A stretch of DNA of 50,603 bases from Muribaculaceae bacterium. Lineage in GTDB: Bacteria > Bacteroidota > Bacteroidia > Bacteroidales > Muribaculaceae. The notes under the pieces were generated by a model. The model searched no databases, was not told the DNA's origin, and saw nothing but the letters and a program-made list of their open reading frames with translations. Numbering within the stretch: the first letter of the stretch is position 1; each line of letters begins with the position of its first letter. The translations under genes and the position numbers were made by a program. Location of the stretch: assembly GCA_017557625.1 (NCBI GenBank), contig JAFYYG010000006.1, forward strand, positions 1-50,603. Direction: 5' to 3'. Shown piece by piece: positions 9,958 to 17,946 of this stretch.

Positions 9958-10140
9958 CCACTTATTTTTCAATTATATTGCAAGGGGAGTTGCTTATTTT
10001 GGGAATCGGGAATTTAAATTGTTTTATTTAACATAATACTGATTATAAAACAGGGATGGTTATAAAAAGCATTATAGCACTACTGTTATTCTTAGTATTA
10101 AAATTTTGTACAAAACCATACCAAAAAAACTCATTGAAAT

Positions 10141-10171
10141 TTTGTAGATAAGCGATAAATAATTAATTTTG
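10141..10171 (+). promoter_or_regulatory. Promoter of the PAP2 phosphatase gene
   Basis: TTTG (10141-10144), a 19-nt spacer, then TAATTTTG (10164-10171): a full match to the Bacteroidetes consensus. It predicts a start about 12 nt before the ATG at 10191, so a very short leader. Confidence 0.65.
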
Positions 10172-10190
10172 CCATATAAAAAAACGAATA

Positions 10191-11027
10191 ATGAAACTTC
10201 GACTTCGCACATATACCATTTTTGTGGCAGTCACCCTATTGTCGTCATTTATACCATTCCAAGCATTATGTGCCGGCACCGCTCTTGACTCATTGGAAAT
10301 AACCCCGCGAGAATCGGATATTTCATCGGTCAATGACACATTATGCGAAAAAAATGCATTTAATGGAGAAATATTTAATTCCAAGCAATTAATTGTGCCA
10401 GGCCTATTCATGGTTTCAGGGCTTATTGGCGCCATCGACTGCAACAATACCCTTAACCGTAGTGTCAATGAGGCCTTCAATGATTTAAGTGACGGCCATA
10501 CTTGTAAAATAGATGACTATCTGCGTTTTTTGCCTTCGGTATCACATTTGGTGCTTGGTAGCATTGGCGTGAAATCAAAATATAATTTCAAGGAAAGATT
10601 TCTCATCTCAGCGACTTCTCATGCCGCTATGCTTATTATGGGTTATGGTTCTAAATACATTATCAAAGAACAACGTCCCGATTTAAGCAATAATCATTCT
10701 TTCCCCAGTGGCCATGTCGCCCTGGCATTCACAGGGGCTGAACTCATGCGACAAGAATATGGAACAGTTTATGGCATAGCTGGTTACGCAGTTGCAACCA
10801 GTGTGGCGGTATTACGCCTTTACAACAATAAGCACTGGTTTAATGATGTGCTGATGGGTGCAGGCATTGGAATATTAAGTGCACGAATTGGATGTTGGCT
10901 GCTTCCTTTTGAACGTAATTTATTCGGAATCAACAGCAAAAGCAGTAAAAGTTCAACTGTCGCTATAACACCCACCTACAATGTCGCAGAGAAGGCGCTT
11001 AGCGTGTCGGTAATTGCTGTGTTCTAA
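10191..11027 (+). CDS. PAP2-family lipid phosphatase, exported
   Basis: 278 aa with an N-terminal signal peptide or anchor (residues 1-28, ending ALCAG) and hydrophobic helices at about 66-82, 140-155 and 195-235. The three PAP2 motifs are complete: K155-x6-R162-P (KYIIKEQRP), P172-S-G-H175 (FPSGH), and R209-x5-H215-x3-D219 (RLYNNKHWFND). These carry out phosphomonoester hydrolysis by a phosphohistidine mechanism on the periplasmic side. Substrates could be undecaprenyl diphosphate, phosphatidic acid or lipid A phosphates (LpxE/LpxF type). The nearby lpx operon makes the last attractive but does not prove it. It has its own promoter and converges with smpB. Confidence 0.88.
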   Translation: MKLRLRTYTIFVAVTLLSSFIPFQALCAGTALDSLEITPRESDISSVNDTLCEKNAFNGEIFNSKQLIVPGLFMVSGLIGAIDCNNTLNRSVNEAFNDLSDGHTCKIDDYLRFLPSVSHLVLGSIGVKSKYNFKERFLISATSHAAMLIMGYGSKYIIKEQRPDLSNNHSFPSGHVALAFTGAELMRQEYGTVYGIAGYAVATSVAVLRLYNNKHWFNDVLMGAGIGILSARIGCWLLPFERNLFGINSKSSKSSTVAITPTYNVAEKALSVSVIAVF

Positions 11028-11056
11028 AACAAATCTACGTCTCCCCTACTCGATTA

Positions 11057-11512
11057 TCAATGTTTCATCATTCGATCCATAGAACGCTTGTCTTCACGCG
11101 CTTTGATAGATTGACGCTTGTCATATTGCTTCTTGCCACGGGCTATAGCAATGTCAACCTTGGCAAATCCATTTTCATTTATAAATACTCGCAACGGGAC
11201 AATGGAATATCCAGGGAGAACACATGCTTTGGCTATCTTGTTGATTTCTTTGCGAGTAAGTAGTAATTTCCGATCGCGGTGTGTGACATGATTATTGTAA
11301 GAACCGTAAGAGTACTCGGCAATATACATTCCCTTCATCCACACCTCACCATTCTCCACCATGCAATAAGTGTCGGTCAAGCCTGCCTTTCCTTGTCTGA
11401 TTGATTTAATCTCGGTGCCTGTCAGTACTATGCCTGCAGTAAAAGTTTCAATTATCTCATAATCGAATGTGGCACGACGATTTTTTATATTTATGTTGCT
11501 GGTTGTTGCCAT
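11057..11512 (-). CDS. smpB: SsrA-binding protein
   Basis: SmpB delivers alanyl-tmRNA to ribosomes stalled on non-stop mRNA for trans-translation. 151 aa, normal length. The beta-barrel core is evident ([49 protein letters not shown]), as is the basic C-terminal tail ([19 protein letters not shown]) that enters the mRNA channel. It lies 18 bp after the Yip1-family gene, so the two are probably co-transcribed. The tmRNA gene (ssrA) is not in this window. Confidence 0.97.
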   Translation of the reverse strand: MATTSNINIKNRRATFDYEIIETFTAGIVLTGTEIKSIRQGKAGLTDTYCMVENGEVWMKGMYIAEYSYGSYNNHVTHRDRKLLLTRKEINKIAKACVLPGYSIVPLRVFINENGFAKVDIAIARGKKQYDKRQSIKAREDKRSMDRMMKH

Positions 11513-11530
11513 TTGATGTGAAAGATTTGA

Positions 11531-12076
11531 TTAATGGTTTATTAATGAGCCTAATATGTACCATATTATGCCAGGAAACGCTAACATCATAATCGATGAA
11601 ATTACAACAAACTTCACCGATTTGTTGCTATCAACACACAAGAAATCTACGCCACGATAAGCAATATAAGGCATATACAGCACTAGAAAAAACAACGGGG
11701 TGAACTCACCGCTAAGAATGTTTCTCAATATCAATAATACAACCAAGAATGATAGGTTGTAGATAATATAATTGCTCAGCTTAGACATTGCCAAACTGCT
11801 TCGAGTGAACTGAGGGTAAAATCCCGACAGAAGATATACACACAAATAGTAAGAGAGCATAAACATAGAAAATGCTACAATAGCATCCATCAATGATGAT
11901 GAGATAGTATGGGAGGCACTATCATAAATCATTGGCACAAACGACGATATGGCAAGGATTGCCAATAATGGGTAGAAGAATGTGCCAAGCACCCGCTGAG
12001 CAGAGTAGCATTTGTCGTCAATGTATTGCCAACCCACTTTGGGCGATATCAATAATACTATAAAATTTCTTATCAT
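11531..12076 (-). CDS. Yip1-family integral membrane protein
   Basis: 181 aa with about five hydrophobic helices (around residues 30-48, 60-85, 105-120, 125-142 and 155-177). The start MIRNFIVLLISPKVGWQYI has the SPK.GW motif of Bacteroidetes Yip1-domain proteins just before the first helix. No function is established for these bacterial members. It is upstream of smpB in the same transcription unit; the pairing looks positional rather than functional. A -7 box (TAATTTTG) lies at 12103-12110. Confidence 0.75.
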   Translation of the reverse strand: MIRNFIVLLISPKVGWQYIDDKCYSAQRVLGTFFYPLLAILAISSFVPMIYDSASHTISSSLMDAIVAFSMFMLSYYLCVYLLSGFYPQFTRSSLAMSKLSNYIIYNLSFLVVLLILRNILSGEFTPLFFLVLYMPYIAYRGVDFLCVDSNKSVKFVVISSIMMLAFPGIIWYILGSLINH

Positions 12077-12102
12077 TACTTGCCGTTTTTATTTTCAGTT
12101 TG

Positions 12103-12110
12103 CAAAATTA
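12103..12110 (-). promoter_or_regulatory. -7 box for the yip1-smpB unit
   Basis: TAATTTTG on the minus strand, 27 bp before the start codon. No -33 TTTG at the right spacing. It is divergent from the -7 box at 12165-12172. Confidence 0.4.
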
Positions 12111-12164
12111 ATAAAATGACAAATAAAATAAAATTAAAAATGAGTAAGAAGACAAAAAAATAAG

Positions 12165-12172
12165 TAATTTTG
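12165..12172 (+). promoter_or_regulatory. -7 box for the LolC/E-like permease gene
   Basis: TAATTTTG, perfect consensus, 23 bp before the ATG at 12196. No convincing -33 element upstream. Confidence 0.4.
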
Positions 12173-12195
12173 CATTTTCTTATGGAGCATCAAGA

Positions 12196-13461
12196 ATGAA
12201 ACACGAATTATTTATCGCATCAAGACTAAAACTCGGGAACAAAGGCGAGGCTAATTCCCGAAGTCTCAATGTAGCTGGCGTGGGTATCATTCTTGCAATC
12301 ATCATTATGATTCTCTCGGTAGTGATTGTCCTGGGTTTCAAGAAAGAAATCACTTCTAAAGTGACAAGCCTAGACCCGCACATCAAGGTATATAATGGCG
12401 CCATAGGTCTTGACAACAATTTTGCCGTAGTGGATTTTAATGAAATAGCAAACGGAATAAACAGCGACCCCTCAATCAAAAAACATTTTACCAGCATTTC
12501 GCTGATTGCCGAGAAACCAGCCATCCTAAAAACAGACGACAACTTCAAAGGGCTCCAATTTCGAGGAGTAGATGCTAACTATGACTTCTCGTTCCTAGAG
12601 AGACATCTTGTTAAAGGACGCGTTCCAAGATTCGAGAGTAGCGACAGTACAAATGAAATCATAGTCTCAAGCATAATCGCAAAACAGCTCATGCTCGATG
12701 TTAATGACCGCATCTTCACCTACTTCATCGACGATAAGGTGAAAGTAAGGAAATGCAATATCGTTGGTATTTTCAACACCGATTTTGACGCTTTCGACAA
12801 GGTCTTCATTGTGGGCAACATTGCTTTGCTGCAGAGTGTCAACGGATGGCAGACTAACATAGGGAACTATGTTGGCATCAATATTGACAACATTTCCAAT
12901 CTTGATAATTCTGAGGCTACCGCTTATCAGTTATTCAGCAAACTGGCACAGCAGTCCTACAATGATCCAAACAATACCACTTTATATAATGTTTCCAACA
13001 CCAAGCGCAACAATCTTTCATATTTCACCTGGCTGAGTATGCTCGACATGAATGTGATCATTATTCTCACTCTCATGATTATCGTCTCGTCTTTCACACT
13101 CATCTCAGCACTCCTTATGGTGGTACTTGAGCGCATCAAGATGATTGGACTTTTCAAGGCTCTAGGAGCAACCAATACAACGATACGTCACATATTCATT
13201 TTCATGACACACAAAATCATATTCAAGTCTATGATTATTGGAAATGTGTTGGGCATAGGATTGGCATTGTTGCAGAAGCATTTCCACATCCTAAAGCTCA
13301 ATCCCGACGCTTATTATATGAACTATGTACCCATTGATATCAACATTCCCGCAATCATCATCCTCAACATCGCAATATTAGTGATTTCTTACATCACACT
13401 GATTGGACCATCCTACATCATTTCGTCAATTAAACCCACATCGACTATGAGGTTTGAGTGA
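12196..13461 (+). CDS. FtsX/LolC/LolE-like ABC transporter permease
   Basis: 421 aa. One transmembrane helix near residues 25-50 (VGIILAIIIMILSVVIVLGF) is followed by a large extracytoplasmic MacB-type domain (about 55-280) and three C-terminal helices (about 282-310, 335-355, 385-410), the FtsX layout. The N-terminal FIASRLKLGNKGEANSRSLNVA resembles LolC/LolE family starts. In Gram-negatives such permeases pair with a LolD-type ATPase to release lipoproteins from the inner membrane. No ATPase gene is adjacent, so the partner must be elsewhere. The ATG at 12182 is out of frame and closes after five codons, so 12196 is the start. Confidence 0.85.
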   Translation: MKHELFIASRLKLGNKGEANSRSLNVAGVGIILAIIIMILSVVIVLGFKKEITSKVTSLDPHIKVYNGAIGLDNNFAVVDFNEIANGINSDPSIKKHFTSISLIAEKPAILKTDDNFKGLQFRGVDANYDFSFLERHLVKGRVPRFESSDSTNEIIVSSIIAKQLMLDVNDRIFTYFIDDKVKVRKCNIVGIFNTDFDAFDKVFIVGNIALLQSVNGWQTNIGNYVGINIDNISNLDNSEATAYQLFSKLAQQSYNDPNNTTLYNVSNTKRNNLSYFTWLSMLDMNVIIILTLMIIVSSFTLISALLMVVLERIKMIGLFKALGATNTTIRHIFIFMTHKIIFKSMIIGNVLGIGLALLQKHFHILKLNPDAYYMNYVPIDINIPAIIILNIAILVISYITLIGPSYIISSIKPTSTMRFE

Positions 13462-13622
13462 TCATCGAAGTGTGTCGTGAATGGCGACGGAGTGGTAACC
13501 GCCTCCATTGTCGCGGCAATTAACGAAATACTCACTTCTCACGGCTGGTCTGTCAGTAAGTCAAATAAGGTCAGACAATCAAAAAACTCTCCACTAATTA
13601 CTCAAAACTGAAAAGTATTTCG

Positions 13623-13630
13623 TATTTTTG
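13623..13630 (+). promoter_or_regulatory. -7 box for the nuclease module
   Basis: TATTTTTG matches TAnnTTTG and sits 17 bp before the ATG at 13648; no clear -33. It suggests the nuclease/partner pair is transcribed independently of the permease, 186 bp upstream. Confidence 0.4.
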
Positions 13631-13647
13631 TGGCAAAATGAGATTTT

Positions 13648-14448
13648 ATGATAAAAAACTTAGACAATTCCGACCTGAAATTCCCGCAGGATGAGCGCAT
13701 CAGCTTTCAGGAGGAAGGGCATATCTACCTGCTCGACGGCGAGCGACGACTCACTCCAGTGAGCAATGTTTACAGCAAGTTCTTCAAGCCGTTTGACACC
13801 AAGAAATGGGCAGAGCTCAAAGCTGAAGGAACTCCTATGACCGCTGCACAGCTAATGGAACAATGGAAGTGCAACGGCATGATGGCGAGCTTTGCCGGCA
13901 CCCATCTGCACAAGCAGATTGAGGAATACCTCAATGGCGATGAATATATGGCACCCATGTGCCGATTCACCTACAACGGCGAATTTATCCACGAAGACAA
14001 AATCATAGGAATCAACAAGGAGATAGAATACTTCCATAATTTTGTCAAGGAGGTGGATTTCACTCCCTTCCGCACCGAGTGGCGCGTCTTTGACGAGGAG
14101 CTCGGCATAGCGGGCACCATCGACCTAATATGCAGCCGCAAAGACTGCACCTTTGAGTTCTACGACTGGAAACGCAGCAAGTCGCTGATTGACGAGTACG
14201 GCAACGAGTGCAGGAGCAACAAGTATGATATTCGTGGCATCAATGGCTTGGAGCATGTCCCAGATTGCAGCTATGCGCACTACGCCTTGCAGCAGAACCT
14301 CTATAAATACATTGTAGAGAAATGCTATGGTCTAAAAATCAGCGCCATGCACCTAGTGGTGCTGCATCCCGACTATCCAACCTACAGAGTAATTAATATC
14401 CCTGAATTACCAAAAGAAATTGATATCATTATAAAATCTTTAAAATAA
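13648..14448 (+). CDS. PD-(D/E)XK (RecB/Cas4-like) nuclease family protein
   Basis: 266 aa, not a recognised named gene. The chain shows the RecB-family nuclease signature in order: G84-THLHKQIE92 (motif I, His88 and Glu92), E144 in TEWRV, the metal-binding aspartate D159 in GIAGTID, D173-W-K175 (the D/E-x-K step), and Q215-x3-Y219 (QQNLY), the QxxxY motif that follows the active site in RecB, AddB and Cas4. There is no helicase domain, no Fe-S cysteine cluster of the Cas4 kind, and no signal peptide, so a cytosolic single-domain DNase is most likely. It is followed after 3 bp by a small ORF. The role is unknown; defence, repair or a phage relic are all possible. Confidence 0.75.
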   Translation: MIKNLDNSDLKFPQDERISFQEEGHIYLLDGERRLTPVSNVYSKFFKPFDTKKWAELKAEGTPMTAAQLMEQWKCNGMMASFAGTHLHKQIEEYLNGDEYMAPMCRFTYNGEFIHEDKIIGINKEIEYFHNFVKEVDFTPFRTEWRVFDEELGIAGTIDLICSRKDCTFEFYDWKRSKSLIDEYGNECRSNKYDIRGINGLEHVPDCSYAHYALQQNLYKYIVEKCYGLKISAMHLVVLHPDYPTYRVINIPELPKEIDIIIKSLK

Positions 14449-14451
14449 CCT

Positions 14452-14793
14452 ATGAGAATAAATTATTCACTAAGCAAAGAGGATAATAAAAAACTCAAAG
14501 AGATAATCAAACGCGGCATCCTGCGCTGTTGCGAGCAATGGTTGGAAGAAACAAACAAAATCATCTCTAAAGAGTATGATGAAAAAGAAAATGCTTTTGA
14601 TCGCTGCATGGAAATCACCCTACGTTCCAAGAAATTTTACAAAGAGGCTATGAGACGTGAAGATTATTATAGAACCTCAATGCTTCTCATAGGTGCCGCA
14701 AACCTATTGGTTGAAGGATATTTGACAGCCGATGATTTCGAGGAGTGCAGTGAAGAGGTCACTAAAAAAGTTCTCTTACTTGCCGATGATTAA
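14452..14793 (+). CDS. Small helical protein of unknown function
   Basis: 113 aa, cytosolic, predicted all-helical and strongly charged (many Lys/Glu: SKEDNKKLKEIIKRGILR; EEVTKKVLLLADD). It starts 3 bp after the nuclease stop, so the two are almost certainly co-translated. No known domain is recognised. A regulator, inhibitor or adaptor of the nuclease is inferred from position only. Confidence 0.65.
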   Translation: MRINYSLSKEDNKKLKEIIKRGILRCCEQWLEETNKIISKEYDEKENAFDRCMEITLRSKKFYKEAMRREDYYRTSMLLIGAANLLVEGYLTADDFEECSEEVTKKVLLLADD

Positions 14794-14834
14794 GACTCGT
14801 AATCAATAATAATCTCTAAAAAACGAACTCAGAT

Positions 14835-14865
14835 TTTGAAAATCTCGCAAGTTAAAGTAACTTTG
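14835..14865 (+). promoter_or_regulatory. Promoter of the dTDP-sugar cluster
   Basis: TTTG (14835-14838), 19 nt, TAACTTTG (14858-14865). The -7 box runs into TAACTTTGCAAGTTAA (14858-14873), whose ends are inverted (TAACTT/AAGTTA). The same 16 bases occur at the large amidase promoter (45185-45200). Predicted leader about 95 nt. Confidence 0.65.
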
Positions 14866-14920
14866 CAAGTTAATTAGAATATGAAGTTATTAATAAAGTT
14901 GTTGAGTAAAACAGTATTGT

Positions 14921-14952
14921 CTTGTCAGTTTGTTTACTTGTCAGCTTGTTAG
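14921..14952 (+). repeat. 16-bp direct repeat in the rfbB leader
   Basis: CTTGTCAGTTTGTTTA (14921-14936) and CTTGTCAGCTTGTTAG (14937-14952) are adjacent and match at 13 of 16 positions. They end 13 bp before the rfbB ATG and belong to the quasi-repetitive leaders seen before several genes here. Confidence 0.7.
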
Positions 14953-14965
14953 CTTTTAAAATATT

Positions 14966-16168
14966 ATGACCACCTATCTTGTTACTGGTGCCGCTGGTTT
15001 TATTGGCGCCAACTTTGTGAAATACATCACCGCTAAGCACGGCAATGACATCAAGGTGATAGTTCTAGATGCGCTCACCTACGCCGGAAATATCAACTCC
15101 ATCAAGGAGGAACTTGAACTGCCAAATGTCACTTTTGTGAAAGGCGATATCAAGGACTACTATGTTGTCAAGCAGATTTTTGATAACAACGATATTGACT
15201 TCGTGGTGAACTTCGCCGCCGAGAGCCATGTGGACCGAAGCATTGAGAACCCCAAGTTGTTCCTCGAGACAAATATCCTGGGTACCCAGAACCTGCTCAA
15301 CTGCGCCCGCGAGGCATGGGCCGACGGAAAAGACGACACTGGCAAACCTGCTGCCTATAAAAAAGGTAAGAAATACCTGCAAATCTCCACCGACGAGGTC
15401 TATGGCTCGCTTGAGAAGGACTTTGACGAGGCTCAACCTCTTCATGTTGATGACGAACTTAAGAAAGTGATTGAAGGCCGCCATGACCTCACCACCTTCG
15501 GCAAAGATTTCTTCACCGAGGACACTCCGCTGTCGCCACGCTCTCCTTACTCTGCCTCCAAGACCAGTGCCGACATGATAGTGATGGCTTATCACCACAC
15601 CTATAATTTCCCAGTCAACATCACACGTTGCAGCAACAACTACGGTCCATACCACTTCCCCGAAAAGCTTATTCCGCTCGTGATTCACAATATCCTTGAG
15701 GGCAAAAAACTGCCAGTCTATGGCAAGGGGCTGAACGTTCGTGACTGGCTTTATGTAGAGGACCACTGCAAAGGCATCGACCTGGTTCTGCGCAAAGGAA
15801 AAATTGGCGAGGTGTATAACATCGGTGGCTTCAACGAGGAGAGCAACATCAACATCGTCAAGCTCATCATCGACACCATCGCACGCATTATGCGTGAGGA
15901 GCCGAAATATCAGTCACTGCTCAAATGCAAGCTCGATGACATAAACTACGACTTGATAACCTACGTTACCGACCGCCCGGGTCACGATATGCGCTACGCT
16001 ATTGACCCGACCAAGATTGCAACACAACTCGGCTGGTATCCCGAGACTCCGTTTTCCGTTGGCATCGAGAAGACCATCCGTTGGAACCTCGACCATCAGC
16101 ATTGGGTCAACGACGTGACAAGTGGAGATTATCAGAAGTACTACGAAGAAATGTATGGAAACAGATAA
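14966..16168 (+). CDS. rfbB: dTDP-glucose 4,6-dehydratase
   Basis: Converts dTDP-D-glucose to dTDP-4-keto-6-deoxy-D-glucose, the branch-point for rhamnose and amino-deoxy sugars. 400 aa, longer than the usual 340-360. The Rossmann motif is TGAAGFIG (7-14). Catalytic residues are visible: Thr142-Asp143-Glu144 in STDEVYG and Tyr195-x3-Lys199 in YSASK. The extra length sits between about residues 115 and 190 (around GKDDTGKPAAYKKGKK and EGRHDLTTFGKDFF), which I recall from other Bacteroidales RfbB. First gene of a cluster with rfbA 66 bp downstream; unlike classical rfb operons, rfbC and rfbD are not present. Confidence 0.96.
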   Translation: MTTYLVTGAAGFIGANFVKYITAKHGNDIKVIVLDALTYAGNINSIKEELELPNVTFVKGDIKDYYVVKQIFDNNDIDFVVNFAAESHVDRSIENPKLFLETNILGTQNLLNCAREAWADGKDDTGKPAAYKKGKKYLQISTDEVYGSLEKDFDEAQPLHVDDELKKVIEGRHDLTTFGKDFFTEDTPLSPRSPYSASKTSADMIVMAYHHTYNFPVNITRCSNNYGPYHFPEKLIPLVIHNILEGKKLPVYGKGLNVRDWLYVEDHCKGIDLVLRKGKIGEVYNIGGFNEESNINIVKLIIDTIARIMREEPKYQSLLKCKLDDINYDLITYVTDRPGHDMRYAIDPTKIATQLGWYPETPFSVGIEKTIRWNLDHQHWVNDVTSGDYQKYYEEMYGNR

Positions 16169-16169
16169 T

Positions 16170-16234
16170 CAATGCATAATGCACAACTGACAACTCAATA
16201 CTTATAACTCACAACTTGACTACTCACAACTATA
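16170..16234 (+). repeat. Quasi-repetitive leader before rfbA
   Basis: The rfbB-rfbA gap consists almost wholly of degenerate short words (ACAACT, CAACTC, ACTCACAAC, TAACTCACAAC) running up to the rfbA ATG. No promoter consensus is seen in it. Confidence 0.5.
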
Positions 16235-17113
16235 ATGAAAGGTATAGTACTTGCAGGCGGTTCGGGGACGCGACTTTATCCCGTGACTAAAGGCTTATCA
16301 AAGCAATTAGTGCCAATATATGACAAACCGATGATATACTACCCTATCTCGGTTCTTATGCTTGCCGGCATCAGGGAAATTCTAATAATCTCTACGCCTC
16401 ACGACCTGCCTCAATTTGAGCGACTGCTGGGTACTGGTGAGGAGATTGGCTTGAAATTCAGTTATGCCGAGCAACCCTCACCCGACGGACTGGCACAGGC
16501 TTTTATCATCGGTGAAAAATTCATTGGTGATGACTCGGTGTGCCTCGTGCTTGGCGACAACATATTCTACGGACAAGGATTCACTGGTATGCTCAAAGAC
16601 GCTGTTGTCCAGACTAACGACAAGTCGTGCGCTACACTCTTCGCCTATGCAGTTAAAGACCCTAATCGTTTTGGTGTTGTGGCCTTTGATGAAAATGGCA
16701 AGGCTTTTGACATAGAAGAGAAACCATTACAGCCAAAGTCAAATTATGCTGTTACCGGTCTGTATTTCTACCCCAATGATGTGATTGAGGAGGCAAAGAA
16801 TATAAAACCCTCATCTCGCGGAGAATTGGAAATCACCACCGTCAACCAGCATTATCTTGCACAAGACCGTGTGATGGTCAAGACTCTGGGTCGCGGTTTC
16901 GCATGGCTCGACACAGGCACACCTGCTTCGATGCTCAATGCAAGCAATTTTATCGCCACCATCGAGACCTGTCAGGGGGTGCAAGTGGCAGCACTCGAAG
17001 AGATAGCCTACCGCAAGCATTGGATTGACGACAAGCAGCTGCGCAAACTCGCCAAGCCACTCTCAAAGAACGACTATGGCAAGTATCTGCTAGATTTAAT
17101 AGGGAGAATATGA
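16235..17113 (+). CDS. rfbA: Glucose-1-phosphate thymidylyltransferase
   Basis: Makes dTDP-glucose and PPi from dTTP and glucose-1-phosphate, supplying RfbB. 292 aa, normal length. The N-terminal nucleotide-binding signature [14 protein letters not shown] and [16 protein letters not shown] are intact, as are the metal-binding Asp in [10 protein letters not shown] and EIEEKP-type sugar site ([20 protein letters not shown]). End-product inhibition by dTDP-rhamnose is known for the family. The stop overlaps the next start by 4 bp (ATGA), so translation is probably coupled to the first ketoisomerase paralogue. Confidence 0.97.
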   Translation: MKGIVLAGGSGTRLYPVTKGLSKQLVPIYDKPMIYYPISVLMLAGIREILIISTPHDLPQFERLLGTGEEIGLKFSYAEQPSPDGLAQAFIIGEKFIGDDSVCLVLGDNIFYGQGFTGMLKDAVVQTNDKSCATLFAYAVKDPNRFGVVAFDENGKAFDIEEKPLQPKSNYAVTGLYFYPNDVIEEAKNIKPSSRGELEITTVNQHYLAQDRVMVKTLGRGFAWLDTGTPASMLNASNFIATIETCQGVQVAALEEIAYRKHWIDDKQLRKLAKPLSKNDYGKYLLDLIGRI

Positions 17114-17511
17114 CAAAGCCAGAATTAATAAATCTGCCAAAAATATGTGACCCACGCGGTAATCTCTCATTTATTGAGAGTGAGGGCCATGTGCCTTTTG
17201 AAGTTAAGCGTTGCTACTGGATTTATGATGTGCCTGGTGGCATGTTCCGCGAAGGTCACGCCTTCAGTGAGCAGGATGAGTTTATTGTGGCTCTCTCAGG
17301 CAGTTTTGATGTAGTGCTTAATGACGGAATGGGTGAAAAACGATATCACCTGTCACGCTCCTATTACGGTCTCTACGTCCCACACATGACATGGCGATCA
17401 ATTGACAATTTCTCAACCAACTCGGTGGCTCTCGTTCTAAGCAGTACTATTTATGACCCCAGCGATTATATTGAAGATATCAACGAGTTTATAAAACTGA
17501 AAAATGGCTGA
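17110..17511 (+). CDS. FdtA/QdtA-like sugar 3,4-ketoisomerase paralogue, altered active site
   Basis: 133-aa cupin of the WxcM/FdtA family, which converts dTDP-4-keto-6-deoxyglucose to the 3-keto isomer. Family landmarks are present ([28 protein letters not shown]). The catalytic GHxHK motif, however, reads GHAFS: His50 stays but the second histidine is Phe52, and the following Lys is lost. The next gene has the intact motif. This copy may be inactive, regulatory, a subunit of a mixed dimer, or specific for another substrate. It overlaps rfbA by 4 bp and the next gene by 8 bp. Confidence 0.85.
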   Translation: MTKPELINLPKICDPRGNLSFIESEGHVPFEVKRCYWIYDVPGGMFREGHAFSEQDEFIVALSGSFDVVLNDGMGEKRYHLSRSYYGLYVPHMTWRSIDNFSTNSVALVLSSTIYDPSDYIEDINEFIKLKNG

Positions 17512-17944
17512 AAACGACTTCCATAAGACTTCAAGCATCGACCAGTGCCAAGTGATTGAACTTGACAAGCATCATCATGCCAATGGCAACCTCTCGGTGG
17601 TAGAGAATGGAGCGCAAATACCGTTTGACATCAAGCGAGTATATTACCTTTACGATGTCCCTGGCGGTGAAGAGCGTGGCGGTCACTCCCACAAGCAACT
17701 AAGGCAATTCATGGTTGCCATTAGCGGCTCGTTTGATGTCATTATTGATGACGGTGTGCATCAACGATGTGTCACACTCAATCGTCCCTATATGGGGTTA
17801 CTAATAGTGCCTGGCATCTGGCGCGTGATCAATAATTTCTCGTCGGGCTCTGTATGTCTCGTGATGGCTTCCAACCATTATAACGAAGACGACTATGTGC
17901 GCGACTACGAAGAATTCAAGAAACTCACTTCAAGCAAAATTTAA
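17504..17944 (+). CDS. FdtA/QdtA-like dTDP-4-oxo-6-deoxyglucose 3,4-ketoisomerase
   Basis: 146-aa cupin of the FdtA/QdtA family. The motif VYYLYDVPGG is followed by ERGGHSHKQLRQFMVAISG, with both catalytic histidines His61 and His63 intact, then SFDVIIDDG. It should convert the RfbB product to a dTDP-3-keto-6-deoxyhexose. Whether galacto (Fdt) or gluco (Qdt) stereochemistry results cannot be read by eye. Its start overlaps the upstream paralogue by 8 bp, and the aminotransferase follows after 2 bp, which matches the fdtA-fdtB order of Fuc3NAc/Qui3NAc clusters. Confidence 0.9.
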   Translation: MAENDFHKTSSIDQCQVIELDKHHHANGNLSVVENGAQIPFDIKRVYYLYDVPGGEERGGHSHKQLRQFMVAISGSFDVIIDDGVHQRCVTLNRPYMGLLIVPGIWRVINNFSSGSVCLVMASNHYNEDDYVRDYEEFKKLTSSKI

Positions 17945-17946
17945 TA

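Noticed and set aside
13462-13622. Possible gene remnant or RNA between the permease and the nuclease
   Set aside because: No ORF, only a patchy imperfect hairpin near 13482-13520; nothing recognisable.
15065-15766. 233-codon antisense open frame inside rfbB
   Set aside because: Shadow of a well-supported gene; no recognisable domain.
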